Shown piece after piece: positions 24,161 through 37,094 of a DNA stretch of 64,000 nucleotides. The translations under genes were made by a program, and so were the position numbers. The stretch covers positions 2,186,012 to 2,250,011 of the forward strand of contig NZ_CP139992.1 in the NCBI RefSeq assembly GCF_034424155.1. The letters run 5' to 3'. The DNA comes from Hafnia alvei (GTDB lineage Bacteria > Pseudomonadota > Gammaproteobacteria > Enterobacterales > Enterobacteriaceae). The notes under the pieces were generated by a model. The model saw nothing but the letters and a program-made list of their open reading frames with translations, ran no database searches and was not told where the DNA came from. The first letter of the stretch is position 1, and every line of letters begins with the position of its first letter.

Positions 24161-25219
24161 ATGTATACGCAATTAAAGCGATGGTTTGGGTATAAACAGG
24201 AACGGCTCTTAAAGCAGAAACCAGCAGCGTTGGCGACAGCGGCGAAATTTGTGGCAATAGACTCTCAGGAGCCCGTGCAGAAGTCATATGGCGAATTGCT
24301 ATGTCATAGTTTTCTGTCGGGTATTGGCGCAATAGAAATTATTCGAGATTCGCTGCTGCACTCCAGCCAAAGCTTAATGCAAGAATTAGTGACGGTTGAT
24401 GAGCTTAATCATAAGAATGAACAGGCACGCGAGGGAATGGGGCGGCTTTCTGAATTGGTGAACCTTATTGAGCAGCATTCTGGTGAGAGTATCGGCTACA
24501 TTGACGAACTGATTGCTGTGCTTAAGGGGATTAATAACAATATTGATGCCATTAATAAGCTCTCGAAACAGACCAATCTGTTGGCGATCAACTCAGCCAT
24601 CGAGGCCGCCCATGTTGGCGGGCGAGGGGCCGGATTCTCTGTTATTGCAAAAGAAATTAAACAACTCTCTTCGGAAATTCAGCTTCAGGCGGGAAATATA
24701 ACCGCTCTGACGCAGGACATTAATCAGCATGCGAAAAGCGTGAGCGCAAGCGTTGGGGAAAATAATCAGTCCACTCATGATATTCGCCACGCGACGGAGC
24801 AGGCTTGCCAGATGTTGCAGCAGGTTATTGAGCTTTCAGCCCACATGCAGGAAATCATTCGCTTTATTGCGACCCAACAGTTTCTGAATACGGTTAAGCT
24901 CGATCACGTCATTTGGAAAGTCAAAGTGTATGAGCTGATCTTGCACCGCGATGAGGTTGCAGAAGTTAACAGCCATACAGATTGCCGCTTAGGGAAATGG
25001 TTCTATGGAGATGCGGGGCGGGAGTTTTCTCACCTTAGCAGCTTTGCGCAGCTCGAAGCACCGCACGCTGAGGTGCATCGTTCAGGGCGAGAAGCATTGG
25101 TGGCATTTAGAGCGGGCGATGATGAACGTTTAAAGATAAGTTTAGCTACTATGGAACACGCCAGCACGTTAGTCATTAAGCGTATAGATGAACTTTTGCT
25201 GCAAATCGGCCCACATTAG
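24161..25219 (+). CDS. Soluble chemoreceptor-like protein with C-terminal CZB zinc-binding domain
   Basis: A 352-aa protein with no membrane segment. The middle (about 95 to 220) is a short methyl-accepting coiled-coil with the signalling tip INKLSKQTNLLAINSAIEAA and GGRGAGFSVIAKEIKQLS. The C-terminal CZB domain (about 240 to 345) has the expected zinc ligands: LDHVIWKVKVYELILHR, SHTDCRLGKWFYGDAG and APHAEVHRSGREAL. CZB proteins sense zinc-linked oxidants such as hypochlorous acid or regulate diguanylate cyclases. No che gene is nearby, and the transducer stalk is shorter than in true receptors, so it may signal outside chemotaxis. It lies between yebV and yebW and overlaps the yebW 3' end by 4 bp. 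Confidence 0.82.
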   Translation: MYTQLKRWFGYKQERLLKQKPAALATAAKFVAIDSQEPVQKSYGELLCHSFLSGIGAIEIIRDSLLHSSQSLMQELVTVDELNHKNEQAREGMGRLSELVNLIEQHSGESIGYIDELIAVLKGINNNIDAINKLSKQTNLLAINSAIEAAHVGGRGAGFSVIAKEIKQLSSEIQLQAGNITALTQDINQHAKSVSASVGENNQSTHDIRHATEQACQMLQQVIELSAHMQEIIRFIATQQFLNTVKLDHVIWKVKVYELILHRDEVAEVNSHTDCRLGKWFYGDAGREFSHLSSFAQLEAPHAEVHRSGREALVAFRAGDDERLKISLATMEHASTLVIKRIDELLLQIGPH

Positions 25220-25419
25220 AACAGGCGAGGGAAGTCAGCAGCGCGGGTTGCTGGCTGCCAAAAATCGTCTAAGACATTTTCAAGCGGGATACATCCCCCA
25301 CGTTGAATTCGCTGCACATTCATTTCGCGCACACATTGCTCTTCAGTATCAAAACCACCAAGGTATAAATTTTCACAGGGACCGTTGAGATAGCAGACCA
25401 TCATCACGAGTGCGTACAT
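25216..25419 (-). CDS. yebW: YebW family small protein
   Basis: A 67-aa protein matching E. coli YebW (63 aa): MYALVMMVCYLNGPCENL, TEEQCVREMNVQRIQRGGC and the DFWQPA motif near residue 53. Four cysteines and a hydrophobic start suggest export or a membrane-associated disulphide protein. AAGG lies 6 nt before the ATG. It is convergent with the CZB gene, their stop codons overlapping. Function unknown. Confidence 0.85.
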   Translation of the reverse strand: MYALVMMVCYLNGPCENLYLGGFDTEEQCVREMNVQRIQRGGCIPLENVLDDFWQPATRAADFPRLF

Positions 25420-25605
25420 AACAAACCTTAATTCATTCCGTGGTATTCATTTAGGCATTTTTTAATTCTACCCAACGAGTTTTTTATTTTCTCGCCTGAT
25501 GGCTAATCTGAGATAAATCTTATAAAAACAGAGGTAATTTCGCTCTGAAATGATTTATCTTGCCGCTGCTATAATAAATAGCAGCATTCCAAGCCTCATC
25601 ATGCG

Positions 25606-25791
25606 TCACATAAACGCCCAAAACAGCAACACGATGGGAAAGCTCATGGGCCACGTTAGCCCAATCAGTATCGCGGTAAAGATCCTGATTTTAAGCGAGG
25701 GGTCAGCACAGGCCTTGAAAGTGAGTAATGCGGAAATGACTGAGCCGATCAAATACACCGTTTTTATAAAGGCCCATGCTGCTGGATACAT
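25606..25791 (-). CDS. GhoT/OrtT-family small membrane toxin-like protein
   Basis: A 61-aa double-helix membrane protein. Residues 40 to 57 (ILIGLTWPMSFPIVLLFW) match the diagnostic C-terminal helix of GhoT and OrtT (VGITWPMSLPVALLFSLF type); the first helix spans about 8 to 25. GhoT and OrtT depolarise the inner membrane, lower ATP and cause dormancy. An AAGG site 7 nt before the ATG supports translation. There is no ghoS next to it; the only GhoS-like gene in the window lies 14 kb away. An OrtT-type orphan toxin needs no antitoxin, so that reading is equally good. Confidence 0.65.
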   Translation of the reverse strand: MYPAAWAFIKTVYLIGSVISALLTFKACADPSLKIRIFTAILIGLTWPMSFPIVLLFWAFM

Positions 25792-26234
25792 CTAATTACC
25801 TTGGTTTGTGAAGTTGGCTATTGAACTCAAAAAACAATGTGCTACGAGTGAAGACAAATGCTTCAATCGAATCATAAAAAAGGAGTGCTGAGATATCGAA
25901 AACTAACGTGAGGTAGTGTAACAAATTATGACTAGAAAAACATCGAGTTCTAAACTGAGACATAAAATCGAAACTTAACAGTGCTGTTCATTTATTTATA
26001 CATGTAATAAATAAAAATGATCTTACTATAATTGTCATGCAGTAAAAATGAATACCCATGCGTAATGCATCCTTAAACCTTTTAATACCTATGGGTTATT
26101 ATGTTGAGGCCATGCCCATATGCTGATACTGCTTATCTCTACAACGTTTGTTTTTGCTTTAATTATATGGATGCTAGTTTTTCTTTAGCGATGAAGGTTG
26201 TGTGTTTTTAAATATTATTTCTCTCTGGTTTAGA
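25792..26234. other. Gene-free AT-rich stretch before the porin terminator
   Basis: About 440 bp with no supportable open frame on either strand. It contains the probable promoter of the GhoT/OrtT-like gene on the minus strand and short AT-rich tracts; no repeat or RNA was recognised. Confidence 0.5.
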
Positions 26235-26263
26235 ATAAAAAAAGCCCAGCAGAACGCTGGGCT
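26235..26263 (-). terminator. Terminator of the porin gene
   Basis: On the minus strand AGCCCAGC/GCTGGGCT with a 5-nt loop is followed by seven T. It lies about 50 nt beyond the porin stop codon. Confidence 0.88.
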
Positions 26264-26314
26264 AAAGGCTGTTAATAACTAATATATTATTTTTTATTGA
26301 TTATGATGCTGCGT

Positions 26315-27463
26315 TTAGAACTGGTAAACAATCCCTAATGCAACGGTATCATCAGTATCAATACCCGCTGAACGAGTAAAGTCGTTATCATCGATCATGT
26401 TAATTTTATAATCGACATAGGTAGACATGTTTTTATTAAAGAAGTAGGTTGCACCAATATCGATAAAGTTAACCAATTTCTGATCGCCATAATCGCGAGA
26501 TGCGCCATTGCTGCCTAGGTCTTTACCTTCAACATAGTTCCAGCCAACGAAAGGTTGCAAACCGAAATCAAAGGTATAACCGGTATACATTTCTACGCCT
26601 TGCGCTTTGTTTGCGTAGCCGTAGGCTTCGTTATGGTCGTTAGAATTACCGAAACGAATGGCGTTATAGGATTGCGTATAGTTTGCTGCCGCATAATAGC
26701 CGCTGTTTTCGTATTTCACGCCCACAGTATAAGCTTCGGCTTTATCGCCATTACCCATAATATCATTATAGCGGCCACCTTTACCGCCGCTATTCTGATC
26801 GTTTGTGCGGTCAGATTGGAAGTAGGCGCCACCGAGGCTAAAGCCATAGCCGAGATCGTAAGAGAGTGATAAACCGTAACCATCACCATTTTGGCTTAAC
26901 ACATCACGGCCATCTTTGTTTTCCGTTGGGTCGTCATTTTTACCTTGATACTGAATGCCGAAGTTCAGGCCATCGACCAAGCCGAAGAAATCGCGGTTAT
27001 GGTAGGTTAACACGCCGCCAGCACGTTGAAACATGAAGTTATCAGCGCCAACGGTGCTCCCGTCGAACTCAGGCTGCATATCGGTCCAAGCCATAATGTC
27101 GTAAATAATCCCCGAATTACGACCATAGTCTAAAGAGCCATAATCCCCGAATTTTAGGCCCGCGAAACCGAAACGGCTAAAGTTTCTATTATCTTCGCCT
27201 TCGGTGTGGTTTAGGTTCGCTTGATATTCCCACATGCCATAGCCGGTCAGCATATCCGTAATTTGTGTTTCACCGCTGAAGCCGCCACGCACATAGGAAT
27301 GATCGCCATCGGCATTATCATTATCTGAAATATAGTGAAGACCATCGACCTTGAAATGTAAGTCGAGTTTATTGCCATCTTTATTATAAATTTCTGCGGC
27401 ATGGGCGGTTCCTGCTAATGCCATTAATGTTGGTATTACCACTGCGAGAACTTTGCGTTTCAT
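26315..27463 (-). CDS. General diffusion porin of the OmpC/OmpF family
   Basis: A 382-aa outer-membrane trimeric porin. Signal peptide [20 protein letters not shown] ends at AHA; the mature protein starts [20 protein letters not shown]. The loop 3 constriction appears as [20 protein letters not shown], where OmpC/OmpF have PEFGG, so one Gly is Asp, adding a negative charge to the eyelet. It ends with the assembly signal ALGIVYQF (terminal Phe). Sixteen amphipathic strands fit the length. Which paralogue (OmpC, OmpF, OmpN, OmpS) it equals cannot be told. It has its own terminator and a long AT-rich regulatory region upstream. Confidence 0.9.
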   Translation of the reverse strand: MKRKVLAVVIPTLMALAGTAHAAEIYNKDGNKLDLHFKVDGLHYISDNDNADGDHSYVRGGFSGETQITDMLTGYGMWEYQANLNHTEGEDNRNFSRFGFAGLKFGDYGSLDYGRNSGIIYDIMAWTDMQPEFDGSTVGADNFMFQRAGGVLTYHNRDFFGLVDGLNFGIQYQGKNDDPTENKDGRDVLSQNGDGYGLSLSYDLGYGFSLGGAYFQSDRTNDQNSGGKGGRYNDIMGNGDKAEAYTVGVKYENSGYYAAANYTQSYNAIRFGNSNDHNEAYGYANKAQGVEMYTGYTFDFGLQPFVGWNYVEGKDLGSNGASRDYGDQKLVNFIDIGATYFFNKNMSTYVDYKINMIDDNDFTRSAGIDTDDTVALGIVYQF

Positions 27464-28404
27464 TTTATTTTCCTTAATCTTTTTTTATTGCATTGATGCC
27501 AATTGCTTTTTTTATACTCAACAATATTCGAACATTTTAATGAACTAAATAAGCCAAGCGCTGTCGATATTGTCGGCTTTACTGAAAGAGTAAAAGCGCA
27601 AAAAATGCGAAATTAGATAAAAGTTTAAATATGATAACTCTCACTTAATTGATTTACATACGTAAAGATCTAGCTTTTGAACTATATCGTTAATGACCGT
27701 TAATATTTTTTATTGGCTTAGGCACATTTTGTTAATTTGATTCCTAGTTATAGGAATACTATTTTTAGGCCACTGCATGCCAATGCAGATTACGTAATAT
27801 GTCTTAATATAGATATTCATTCTTTACATTGTTTTTATTGCCGGGGTGCCTCCCGGCGTTTTATTTCATATCCCAAGACTAATAAATACACAATTTCTCC
27901 GGTGTTATCTCATCGTATATATTACTTACCCGTGCGTTATTTTTATTTGGCAGCATAAATATGCATCCAAGTTGCTACTGGTGCGTTAGTTTTCGGCCTA
28001 TATGCAACTGTGCAACAGGCTTATCGGAATTTGATGGGGCTGTACGTACATAGTTGAACGGAGCGCTATCTACGTAAATTATCATGCGGTGTGATCTGTT
28101 TGAAAAATTTGGAAATGTCTTTTATTTAACCGTCGGTTATTTGATCTAACGTAACATTTACCGAGGGGAGAGCAGGTAAGAATCGTTGGGTAGCCGTGTT
28201 TTTGTTTAACCCATTCTCTGTGGGTGTTAATATCGGCGGTAGTGGGTGTGAGTATTCAGGGGTGCATAGCGTTTTATGTATCACGCTGCGTACAGATCTT
28301 GCAAAGTACAGCAGGATGGCGCCCATAAAACGATGATTTTAAATACAAATTGTTTTCTATATGTGGCCTGTCGTGTGGGTCACCACTGTAGATAAGGAAT
28401 ATAA
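27464..28404. other. Long intergenic region between the porin gene and thrS
   Basis: About 940 bp, AT-rich on the porin side. It contains the porin promoter region (27480-27720), two short inverted repeats (ATTCCTAGTTATAGGAAT at 27740-27757), a possible small-RNA terminator at 27840-27866, and the thrS leader (about 28100-28404), which in E. coli folds into tRNA-like arms that ThrRS binds to repress itself. No protein gene was supported. Confidence 0.55.
27740..27866 (+). ncRNA. Candidate small RNA upstream of and divergent from the porin gene
   Basis: A compact hairpin (GCCGGG at 27840-27845, CCCGGC at 27852-27857, loop GTGCCT) followed by GTTTTATTT looks like a plus-strand terminator without any protein gene ahead of it. 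A U-rich single-stranded stretch (TTGTTTTTATT) precedes it, as in Hfq-binding RNAs, and a short inverted repeat lies near 27740. Its position, divergent from an OmpC-type porin gene, is like that of micF, but I could not align it to MicF. The 5' end is a guess. Confidence 0.3.
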
Positions 28405-30880
<2,476 letters not shown>

Positions 30881-30978
30881 GGCTCTCAAGTAATACTGCC
30901 AGCGATGGATTTCGGTCTGTCGCTGGCGTTATTCGCCTCACTGATTCATGTAATTAACAATGCGAAGTGGAAATCGAA

Positions 30979-31176
30979 ATGCCAAAGATTAAAACTGTGC
31001 GTGGCGCTGCCAAGCGCTTCAAAAAGACCGCCGGTGGTGGTTTTAAGCGTAAACATGCTAACCTGCGTCATATTCTGACCAAAAAATCTACTAAGCGTAA
31101 GCGTCATCTGCGTCCAAAAGGTCTGGTTTCCAAAGGGGATCTGGGCTTGGTCGTAGCGTGCTTGCCGTACGCATAA
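30979..31176 (+). CDS. rpmI: 50S ribosomal protein L35
   Basis: A 65-aa basic protein starting [17 protein letters not shown], with the family text [18 protein letters not shown] and ending VVACLPYA. The ATG at 30979 is used; an upstream in-frame start adds MEIE and is not conserved. It lies 98 nt after infC and 42 nt before rplT. In E. coli, L20 binds the infC-rpmI region to shut off rpmI and rplT translation; the gap here contains GC-rich inverted sequence (GCCAGCGATGG with CTGTCGCTGGCG) that could form part of that structure. Confidence 0.97.
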   Translation: MPKIKTVRGAAKRFKKTAGGGFKRKHANLRHILTKKSTKRKRHLRPKGLVSKGDLGLVVACLPYA

Positions 31177-31209
31177 GTAAACATTTTTTGAATCAAGATT
31201 AAGACTTAA

Positions 31210-31575
<366 letters not shown>

Positions 31576-31586
31576 GCCATCAGATG

Positions 31587-31612
31587 AAAGAGGGAGCTTG
31601 CTCCCTCTTTTG
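31587..31612 (+). terminator. Terminator of the infC-rpmI-rplT operon
   Basis: AAAGAGGGAG/CTCCCTCTTT, a perfect 10-bp stem with loop CTTG, followed by TGCTTTTTG. Confidence 0.88.
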
Positions 31613-31705
31613 CTTTTTGTTGTTTGACTTGTGTTTGGCTTGACATTCAGTCCGCTAAGTTTTTCAATAGAATCAGTTTTTTCACTTATTTAAGGTAATG
31701 CAAGC

Positions 31706-31750
31706 ATGCACGCTGCTATTTTCCGTTTCTTTTTTTACTTTAGCGCCTGA
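31706..31750 (+). CDS. pheM: pheST operon leader peptide
   Basis: A 14-codon frame, [14 protein letters not shown], with five Phe codons, preceded by AAGGTAATGCAAGC. It matches E. coli PheM ([14 protein letters not shown]) in layout. When charged tRNA-Phe is scarce, ribosomes stall on the Phe codons and the attenuator downstream is not formed, so pheST is expressed. Too short for usual gene finders. Confidence 0.92.
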   Translation: [14 protein letters not shown]

Positions 31751-31755
31751 ATTCA

Positions 31756-31826
31756 GGAGGCTTTGCGCGTAAGAAAAGAAACGAAAAATAGCGCTGAAAG
31801 CCTCCCTCGTGGAGGCTTTTTTTTTT
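31756..31826 (+). promoter_or_regulatory. pheST attenuator (terminator and competing antiterminator)
   Basis: The terminator stem AAGCCTCC (31798-31805)/GGAGGCTT (31811-31818) is followed by ten T. AGGAGGCTTT at about 31756-31765, just after the leader peptide, can pair with the same AAGCCTCC arm and form the antiterminator instead. Both alternatives are visible directly, which supports attenuation by Phe supply. Confidence 0.9.
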
Positions 31827-31882
31827 GCTTTAACATGGTTTACCGATTCAGGTTTATTCATGAGCGCACTTAAGACGATCGA

Positions 31883-33026
<1,144 letters not shown>

Positions 33027-33040
33027 GGCGGGATTATCAC

Positions 33041-35428
33041 ATGAAATTCAGTGAACTCTGGTTGCGCGAGTGGGTAAATCCTGCCATTAGCAGCGAAGCA
33101 TTATCAGAACAAATTACTATGGCCGGTCTGGAAGTTGACGGTGTTGAACCGGTTGCTGGCGAATTTAACGGCGTTTTCGTGGGTGAAGTGGTTGAGTGTG
33201 GCCAGCATCCAAACGCCGACAAGTTGCGTGTCACTAAAGTTAACGTGGGCGGTGAGCGTCTGTTAGACATCGTTTGCGGTGCACCAAACTGCCGTAAGGG
33301 CCTGAAAGTCGCCGTTGCGACTATTGGCGCGGTATTGCCTGGCGATTTTAAAATCAAAGCGGCGAAACTGCGCGGTGAGCCTTCAGAAGGGATGCTGTGT
33401 TCGTTCTCTGAGCTGGGTATTTCCGAAGATCACGACGGCATCATTGAATTGCCAGTAGATGCGCCTATCGGCACCGATATCCGTGAATATCTGAAGCTGA
33501 ATGATAACGCGATTGAAATTAGCGTAACGCCGAACCGTGCAGATTGCTTAGGGATTATTGGCGTTGCACGTGACGTTGCGGTGCTGAATAAGCTGACTCT
33601 GAACGTGCCAGCGATGGACGCGGTTCCTGCGGCAATACATGACACTTTCCCAATTACGGTTGACGCGACCGACGCTTGCCCACGCTATTTGGGCCGCGTG
33701 GTGAAAGGGATCAACGTTAAAGCCGCAACGCCATTGTGGATGCGTGAAAAACTACGTCGCTGCGGTATTCGTTCTATCGACCCCGTCGTTGACGTAACCA
33801 ACTATGTTCTGTTGGAACTGGGTCAGCCGATGCATGCGTTCGATCTTAACCGCCTCGAAGGTGGCATCGTTGTGCGTATGGCGAAAGAGGGCGAAAAGCT
33901 GACTCTGCTGGACGGCAATGAAGCCACGCTGTCGGCTGATACCTTAGTGATTGCCGATCAGCAAAAAGCGCTGGCGATGGGCGGTATCTTCGGTGGTGAA
34001 CACTCTGGCGTGAACGAAGAAACACAAGACGTTCTGCTGGAATGTGCGTACTTCAACCCGCTATCTATCACCGGTCGTGCACGCCGTCAGGGCCTGCATA
34101 CCGATGCTTCTCACCGCTACGAACGCGGCGTGGATCCGGCATTGCAAGCTGCGGCGATGGAACGTGCGACGCGTTTGCTGATTGATATCTGCGGTGGTCA
34201 AGCAGGCCCAGTCATTGATGTTACCAACGAAGCAACGCTGCCTAAGCGCGCCACGATCACGCTGCGCCGTGAAAAACTGGATCGTTTAATTGGCCATCAC
34301 GTTGAAGACGCACAGGTTACCGATATCCTTGAACGTTTAGGTTGCAAGGTTAGCTTTGCCAATGATACTTGGCAGGCTGTCGCGCCAAGCTGGCGTTTCG
34401 ATATGGAAATCGAAGAAGACTTAGTGGAAGAAGTGGCCCGTGTTTACGGCTACAACAATATTCCAAACGTGCCTGTGAAAGCAGACCTGATCATGACTTC
34501 ACACCGCGAAGCGAATTTGCCGCTTAAGCGCGTGAAAACAATGCTGGTCGATCGTGGTTATCAAGAAGCGATTACCTACAGCTTTGTAGATCCTAAGGTT
34601 CAGGCGCTGTTGCACCCGGCAGAAGAAGCGCTGATTTTGCCAAGCCCAATCTCGGTAGAAATGTCAGCGATGCGCCTGTCTCTGTGGAGCGGCTTGCTGT
34701 CTGCGGTGGTCTATAATCAGAACCGTCAGCAATCGCGTGTACGTTTGTTCGAAACGGGTCTACGCTTTGTTCCTGATACTGCTGCTAATCTGGGTATCCG
34801 TCAGGATGTCATGCTGGCCGGTGTGATCGCGGGTAACCGTTACGAAGAACACTGGAATTTGGAACGTCAGGTTGTTGATTTCTACGATCTGAAAGGTGAT
34901 TTAGAAGCTATTTTAGATTTGACCGGTAAATTGGATGACGTCCAATTTAAAGCAGAAACTAACCCTGCTTTACATCCGGGGCAGAGTGCGGCAATTTATT
35001 TAGCAGGCAAACGCGTTGGTTTCATTGGTGTTGTTCACCCTGATCTAGAACGTAAACTGGATCTGAATGGCCGCACCGTGGTATTCGAAATCGAGTGGGA
35101 AGCCCTTGCAGAGCGCCGTATTCCGCAGGCTCGCGAGGTTTCACGCTATCCTGCAAACCGCCGTGATATCGCCGTTGTGGTGGCTGAAAATGTCCCTGCA
35201 GAAGATATTTTGGCAGAGTGTAAGAAAGTTGGCGTAAATCAGGTAGTTGGCGTAAACTTGTTTGACGTGTACCGTGGTAAGGGTGTTGCCGAGGGTTATA
35301 AGAGCCTCGCTATCAGTCTGGTATTGCAAGATACCACCCGTACACTGGAAGAAGAGGAGATTGCCGCTACCGTCGCAAAATGTGTAGAGGCATTAAAACA
35401 GCGATTCCAAGCATCCTTGAGGGATTGA
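33041..35428 (+). CDS. pheT: Phenylalanine-tRNA ligase beta subunit
   Basis: 795 aa, the E. coli length. Domains in order: EMAP/OB-like tRNA-binding domain (about 40 to 150, ending [15 protein letters not shown]), B3/B4 editing domain (about 210 to 400, including [19 protein letters not shown]), B5 (about 400 to 475), the inactive class II-like core, and the C-terminal ferredoxin-fold anticodon-binding domain (about 700 to 795). It edits Tyr-tRNA-Phe and binds the anticodon. It is followed after 4 nt by ihfA, as in E. coli. Confidence 0.97.
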   Translation: MKFSELWLREWVNPAISSEALSEQITMAGLEVDGVEPVAGEFNGVFVGEVVECGQHPNADKLRVTKVNVGGERLLDIVCGAPNCRKGLKVAVATIGAVLPGDFKIKAAKLRGEPSEGMLCSFSELGISEDHDGIIELPVDAPIGTDIREYLKLNDNAIEISVTPNRADCLGIIGVARDVAVLNKLTLNVPAMDAVPAAIHDTFPITVDATDACPRYLGRVVKGINVKAATPLWMREKLRRCGIRSIDPVVDVTNYVLLELGQPMHAFDLNRLEGGIVVRMAKEGEKLTLLDGNEATLSADTLVIADQQKALAMGGIFGGEHSGVNEETQDVLLECAYFNPLSITGRARRQGLHTDASHRYERGVDPALQAAAMERATRLLIDICGGQAGPVIDVTNEATLPKRATITLRREKLDRLIGHHVEDAQVTDILERLGCKVSFANDTWQAVAPSWRFDMEIEEDLVEEVARVYGYNNIPNVPVKADLIMTSHREANLPLKRVKTMLVDRGYQEAITYSFVDPKVQALLHPAEEALILPSPISVEMSAMRLSLWSGLLSAVVYNQNRQQSRVRLFETGLRFVPDTAANLGIRQDVMLAGVIAGNRYEEHWNLERQVVDFYDLKGDLEAILDLTGKLDDVQFKAETNPALHPGQSAAIYLAGKRVGFIGVVHPDLERKLDLNGRTVVFEIEWEALAERRIPQAREVSRYPANRRDIAVVVAENVPAEDILAECKKVGVNQVVGVNLFDVYRGKGVAEGYKSLAISLVLQDTTRTLEEEEIAATVAKCVEALKQRFQASLRD

Positions 35429-35432
35429 ACTT

Positions 35433-35729
35433 ATGGCGCTTACTAAAGCTGAAATGTCTGAACACCTGTTTGAGAAGCTTGGGCTTAGCAAACGGGATGC
35501 CAAAGACCTCGTAGAAATATTTTTCGAAGAGGTTCGCCGCGCTCTGGAAAATGGTGAACAGGTTAAGTTGTCCGGTTTCGGTAACTTTGATCTGCGCGAC
35601 AAAAACCAGAGACCGGGACGTAACCCGAAAACCGGGGAAGATATCCCGATTACGGCGCGCCGTGTTGTTACTTTCCGTCCGGGGCAGAAGCTCAAGAGCC
35701 GGGTCGAGAACGCGACACCGAAAGAGTAA
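35433..35729 (+). CDS. ihfA: Integration host factor alpha subunit
   Basis: A 98-aa DNA-bending protein beginning [20 protein letters not shown]. The beta-arm contains [20 protein letters not shown] with the intercalating Pro in GRNPKTGE. It pairs with IhfB to make sharp bends for transcription, replication and recombination. It is the last gene of pheM-pheS-pheT-ihfA; in E. coli it also has promoters inside pheT. A clear terminator follows. Confidence 0.97.
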   Translation: MALTKAEMSEHLFEKLGLSKRDAKDLVEIFFEEVRRALENGEQVKLSGFGNFDLRDKNQRPGRNPKTGEDIPITARRVVTFRPGQKLKSRVENATPKE

Positions 35730-35738
35730 TACGCAAAA

Positions 35739-35768
35739 CAAAAAGGCCGCCTGCGGGTGGCCTTTTTC
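35739..35768 (+). terminator. Terminator of pheST-ihfA
   Basis: AAAAAGGCCGCC/GGGTGGCCTTTTT around TGC with one mismatch, followed by CTTA; T run on the plus strand and A run on the left. Confidence 0.82.
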
Positions 35769-35812
35769 TTATCTAACGTCCATCAACCCAAATATCGCGA
35801 GACAATGCATAG

Positions 35813-36010
35813 ATGAAAGTGAATGACCTCGTTAGTGTTAAAACCGATGGTGGCCCACGCCGAATTGGTAAAATTGTTGAAGTTGAAGAATTTAGTGAAG
35901 GGGTGATGTATTTAGTCACGCTGGATGATTATCCTAATGGCGTATGGTTTTTTAACGAAATAGATAGCCATGATGGTACATTTGTTGAGCCTTATCACGG
36001 TGATGAATAG
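35813..36010 (+). CDS. dsrB: DsrB family small protein
   Basis: A 65-aa soluble protein with the DsrB pattern [38 protein letters not shown] and WFFNE. It looks like an SH3-like beta barrel. In E. coli dsrB lies beside rcsA and the DsrA small RNA; here it is between ihfA and btuC and neither dsrA nor rcsA is visible, so the context is different. The function of the family is unknown. Confidence 0.85.
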   Translation: MKVNDLVSVKTDGGPRRIGKIVEVEEFSEGVMYLVTLDDYPNGVWFFNEIDSHDGTFVEPYHGDE

Positions 36011-36059
36011 CCAAGCTTTATTATTGTACCCACACCTAATCTCTTATTAGATCTCTTCA

Positions 36060-37094
36060 ATGAGTCTTATGCTAAACGCTGACACGTCAACACCTTCACA
36101 TTTTTCCCTTTTGCAGCAGCGCCAGCAGCAGCACGATCGCCGACGATTGTGGCTCCTGACGCTATTTTTACTTTTTGCGGTGATAGTCAGTCTGTGTGCA
36201 GGCGATCTCTGGATGTGGCCCACGCAATGGTTGAGCGAAAGTGCCCAGCTTTTCGTGTGGCAACTCCGTTTGCCGCGGGTGTTAGCGGTGATGGCTGTCG
36301 GTGCTGCGCTGGCGATATCCGGTGCGGTGATGCAGGCGCTGTTTGATAATCCGCTGGCTGAACCAGGGCTTTTAGGCGTATCCAACGGTGCGGGCGTGGC
36401 GTTAGTGCTAGCAGTATTACTCGGTCAGAGCATGCTCCCCGTGTGGGTTCTCAGTACCTGTGCGATTATTGGTGCGCTGGCGATTACCGCTTTGCTGATG
36501 ATATTTGCGCACCGTAAATCGCTGACAAATTCGCGGCTGTTATTAATTGGTGTTGCTCTAGGTATTGCCTGTAGCGCAGTGATGACGTGGGCGGTCTATT
36601 TTAGCTCCAGCTTAGATTTGCGCCAGCTGATGTATTGGCTGATGGGCGGATTTAGCGGCGTGGATTGGCGTCAAAAATGGTTGGTGCTAGCGCTCATCCC
36701 GGTATTTGTTTGGCTGTTGTATCAAGGTAAAGTGCTTAACCTGATGTCTCTGGGCGATATCCAAGCGCGCCAGCTCGGACTTTCGCTGGTGGTGTGGCGT
36801 AATTTACTTGTGGTGGCGATTGGCTGGCTGGTGGGGGTTAGTGTTGCGCTGGCCGGTGTGATTGGTTTTGTCGGATTAGTGGTGCCGCACATGCTGCGGC
36901 TGATGGGGATTACCGATCATCGTGCACTTTTGCCTGCCTGCGCGCTGGGCGGTGCCGGTGTATTGTTATTTGCCGATGTGGTGGCGCGCGTGGCGCTTTT
37001 CTCCGCTGAGTTGCCGATTGGTGTAGTGACATCCTCTCTCGGCGCGCCTGTTTTTATCTGGATGCTGTTACGGCCACGGAGTGTCAAAGCCTAA
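36060..37094 (+). CDS. btuC: Vitamin B12 ABC importer permease
   Basis: A 344-aa ten-helix permease (E. coli 326 aa; the extra residues are an N-terminal Gln/His-rich cytosolic tail). Diagnostic segments: [20 protein letters not shown] (about 73), [27 protein letters not shown] split over two helices, [11 protein letters not shown], and [15 protein letters not shown] (coupling region, about 275). BtuC2D2 with the periplasmic BtuF moves cobalamin into the cytosol. It follows ihfA and dsrB and overlaps btuD by one base. btuE, which separates the two in E. coli, is absent. No cobalamin riboswitch was seen upstream. Confidence 0.94.
   Translation: MSLMLNADTSTPSHFSLLQQRQQQHDRRRLWLLTLFLLFAVIVSLCAGDLWMWPTQWLSESAQLFVWQLRLPRVLAVMAVGAALAISGAVMQALFDNPLAEPGLLGVSNGAGVALVLAVLLGQSMLPVWVLSTCAIIGALAITALLMIFAHRKSLTNSRLLLIGVALGIACSAVMTWAVYFSSSLDLRQLMYWLMGGFSGVDWRQKWLVLALIPVFVWLLYQGKVLNLMSLGDIQARQLGLSLVVWRNLLVVAIGWLVGVSVALAGVIGFVGLVVPHMLRLMGITDHRALLPACALGGAGVLLFADVVARVALFSAELPIGVVTSSLGAPVFIWMLLRPRSVKA

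Noticed and set aside
27740-27866. Naming the candidate RNA micF
   Set aside because: Position fits, but the 5' part and hairpin do not align convincingly with MicF from memory.
27737-27958. 73-residue plus-strand reading upstream of the porin
   Set aside because: No ribosome site or recognisable family, and it runs through a terminator-like hairpin; the small-RNA reading fits better.
28126-28326. 66-residue minus-strand reading before thrS
   Set aside because: It lies in the expected thrS leader and has no coding signals.
36010-36060. Cobalamin riboswitch before btuC
   Set aside because: The gap is only about 50 bp and shows none of the conserved B12-box sequence.
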